Made by a program: the position numbers and the translations under genes. This document shows, piece by piece, positions 4,709-5,000 of a stretch of DNA of 5,000 nucleotides. The notes beneath the pieces were generated by a model. That model saw only the letters and a list, made by a program, of their open reading frames with translations. It was not told where the DNA came from and searched no databases. Each line of letters begins with the position of its first letter. Within the stretch, counting starts at the first letter, position 1. Source of the DNA: Lachnospiraceae bacterium (GTDB taxonomy: Bacteria > Bacillota > Clostridia > Lachnospirales > Lachnospiraceae); assembly GCA_004552595.1 (NCBI GenBank), contig SFNX01000117.1:1-5000 (forward strand), read 5' to 3'.

Positions 4709-5000
4709 TTATTCAATTTCTAAAACACATCTTATCTGCTTCATAGCAAGTTTCCTCAATGCTTCGTTTTGTATCTTCTCAAGCATCTGAATCATATCAT
4801 CCATCCAGTCATCTGCCTCAACATCTCCAAGAAGCAGATAATTCGGTGTCGTATGAAGAGCCTTTGCAAGTTCTACAAGTACACTTGATTGTATATCGTG
4901 AAAATCCTTCTCGTATTTACAGATGGTGGTTTTCTTCATAAATAACATGGCAGCCAAAGTCTCCTGTGAATATCCCATCTTTTTCTGCATTCTCTGATTC
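4709..5000 (-). CDS. XRE-family helix-turn-helix regulator, 5' end outside the window
   Basis: About 97 residues are visible; the frame is open to the right edge, so the start is missing. An internal ATG at 4990 is not the likely start, because the preceding in-frame residues NQR complete the usual N-terminal helix of the fold. The helix-turn-helix follows the standard pattern: QRMQKKMGYSQETLAAMLF, then MKKTTICKYEKD as the recognition region, then SSVLVELAKALHTTPNYLLLG. A short acidic-to-basic helical tail (DDWMDDMIQMLEKIQNEAL) may mediate dimerisation. It is a cytoplasmic DNA-binding repressor type. Its gene converges on the abi gene and small RNA, so readthrough would be antisense to that RNA. 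A role in controlling the abi promoter is possible, but nothing in the sequence proves it. It may belong to an element lying to the right. Confidence 0.9.
   Translation of the reverse strand, partial: NQRMQKKMGYSQETLAAMLFMKKTTICKYEKDFHDIQSSVLVELAKALHTTPNYLLLGDVEADDWMDDMIQMLEKIQNEALRKLAMKQIRCVLEIE

Noticed and set aside
1..5000. CRISPR array, tRNA, rRNA, insertion sequence or transposase
   Set aside because: No regularly spaced repeats, no cloverleaf, no rRNA-like stretch, and no transposase motif or terminal inverted repeats seen, despite the Cas13-related interest of the abi gene.

Overview
The window comes from a low- to mid-GC Firmicute, most likely a Clostridia/Lachnospiraceae-type bacterium. 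The signs are strong AAAGGAG-type ribosome binding sites, TTG/GTG/ATG starts, compact hairpin-plus-T terminators, a YjbR-methyltransferase fusion and a MerR regulator with a TipAS domain. This placement is inference; there is no rRNA or marker gene here.

Layout. At the left edge is the 3' part of an unrecognised plus-strand gene (2-637), followed by a hairpin. From about 690 to 3340 everything reads leftward. First comes a YjbR-like/O6-alkylguanine-DNA alkyltransferase fusion (746-1381), then a small CxxC protein (1523-1744), and a macrodomain ADP-ribose hydrolase (1781-2308) just upstream of it. Last is a MerR/TipAS drug-sensing regulator (2529-3263) with its own terminator and a classic 19-bp-spacer promoter. 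That promoter-operator, together with a similar terminator, is present a second time at 690-772 with no gene between them. It looks like the scar of a deleted merR unit, and the alkyltransferase now ends inside it.

From 3341 to the right edge the sequence is more AT-rich and looks like a small defence island. A gap of about 230 bp holds hairpins, a possible gene remnant and tandem promoters, one with a palindrome in its spacer. It leads into a 341-aa Abi_2/AbiF-like protein (3578-4603) carrying a canonical HEPN RNxxxH ribonuclease motif. Immediately behind it, with its own promoter, is a predicted RNA of about 65 nt made of two hairpins, both capped by UNCG tetraloops, the second being the terminator. 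This matches what I recall of abiF-associated non-coding RNAs and RNA-antitoxin toxin systems, and is the most interesting object in the window. The window ends in the 3' part of an XRE-family regulator (4709-5000) converging on that RNA.

Functional reading (inference). The left half is a stress/repair and drug-sensing accessory cluster: alkylation repair, ADP-ribose removal and an autoregulated sensor. The right half is a candidate toxin-RNA antitoxin abortive-infection module with a possible XRE partner.
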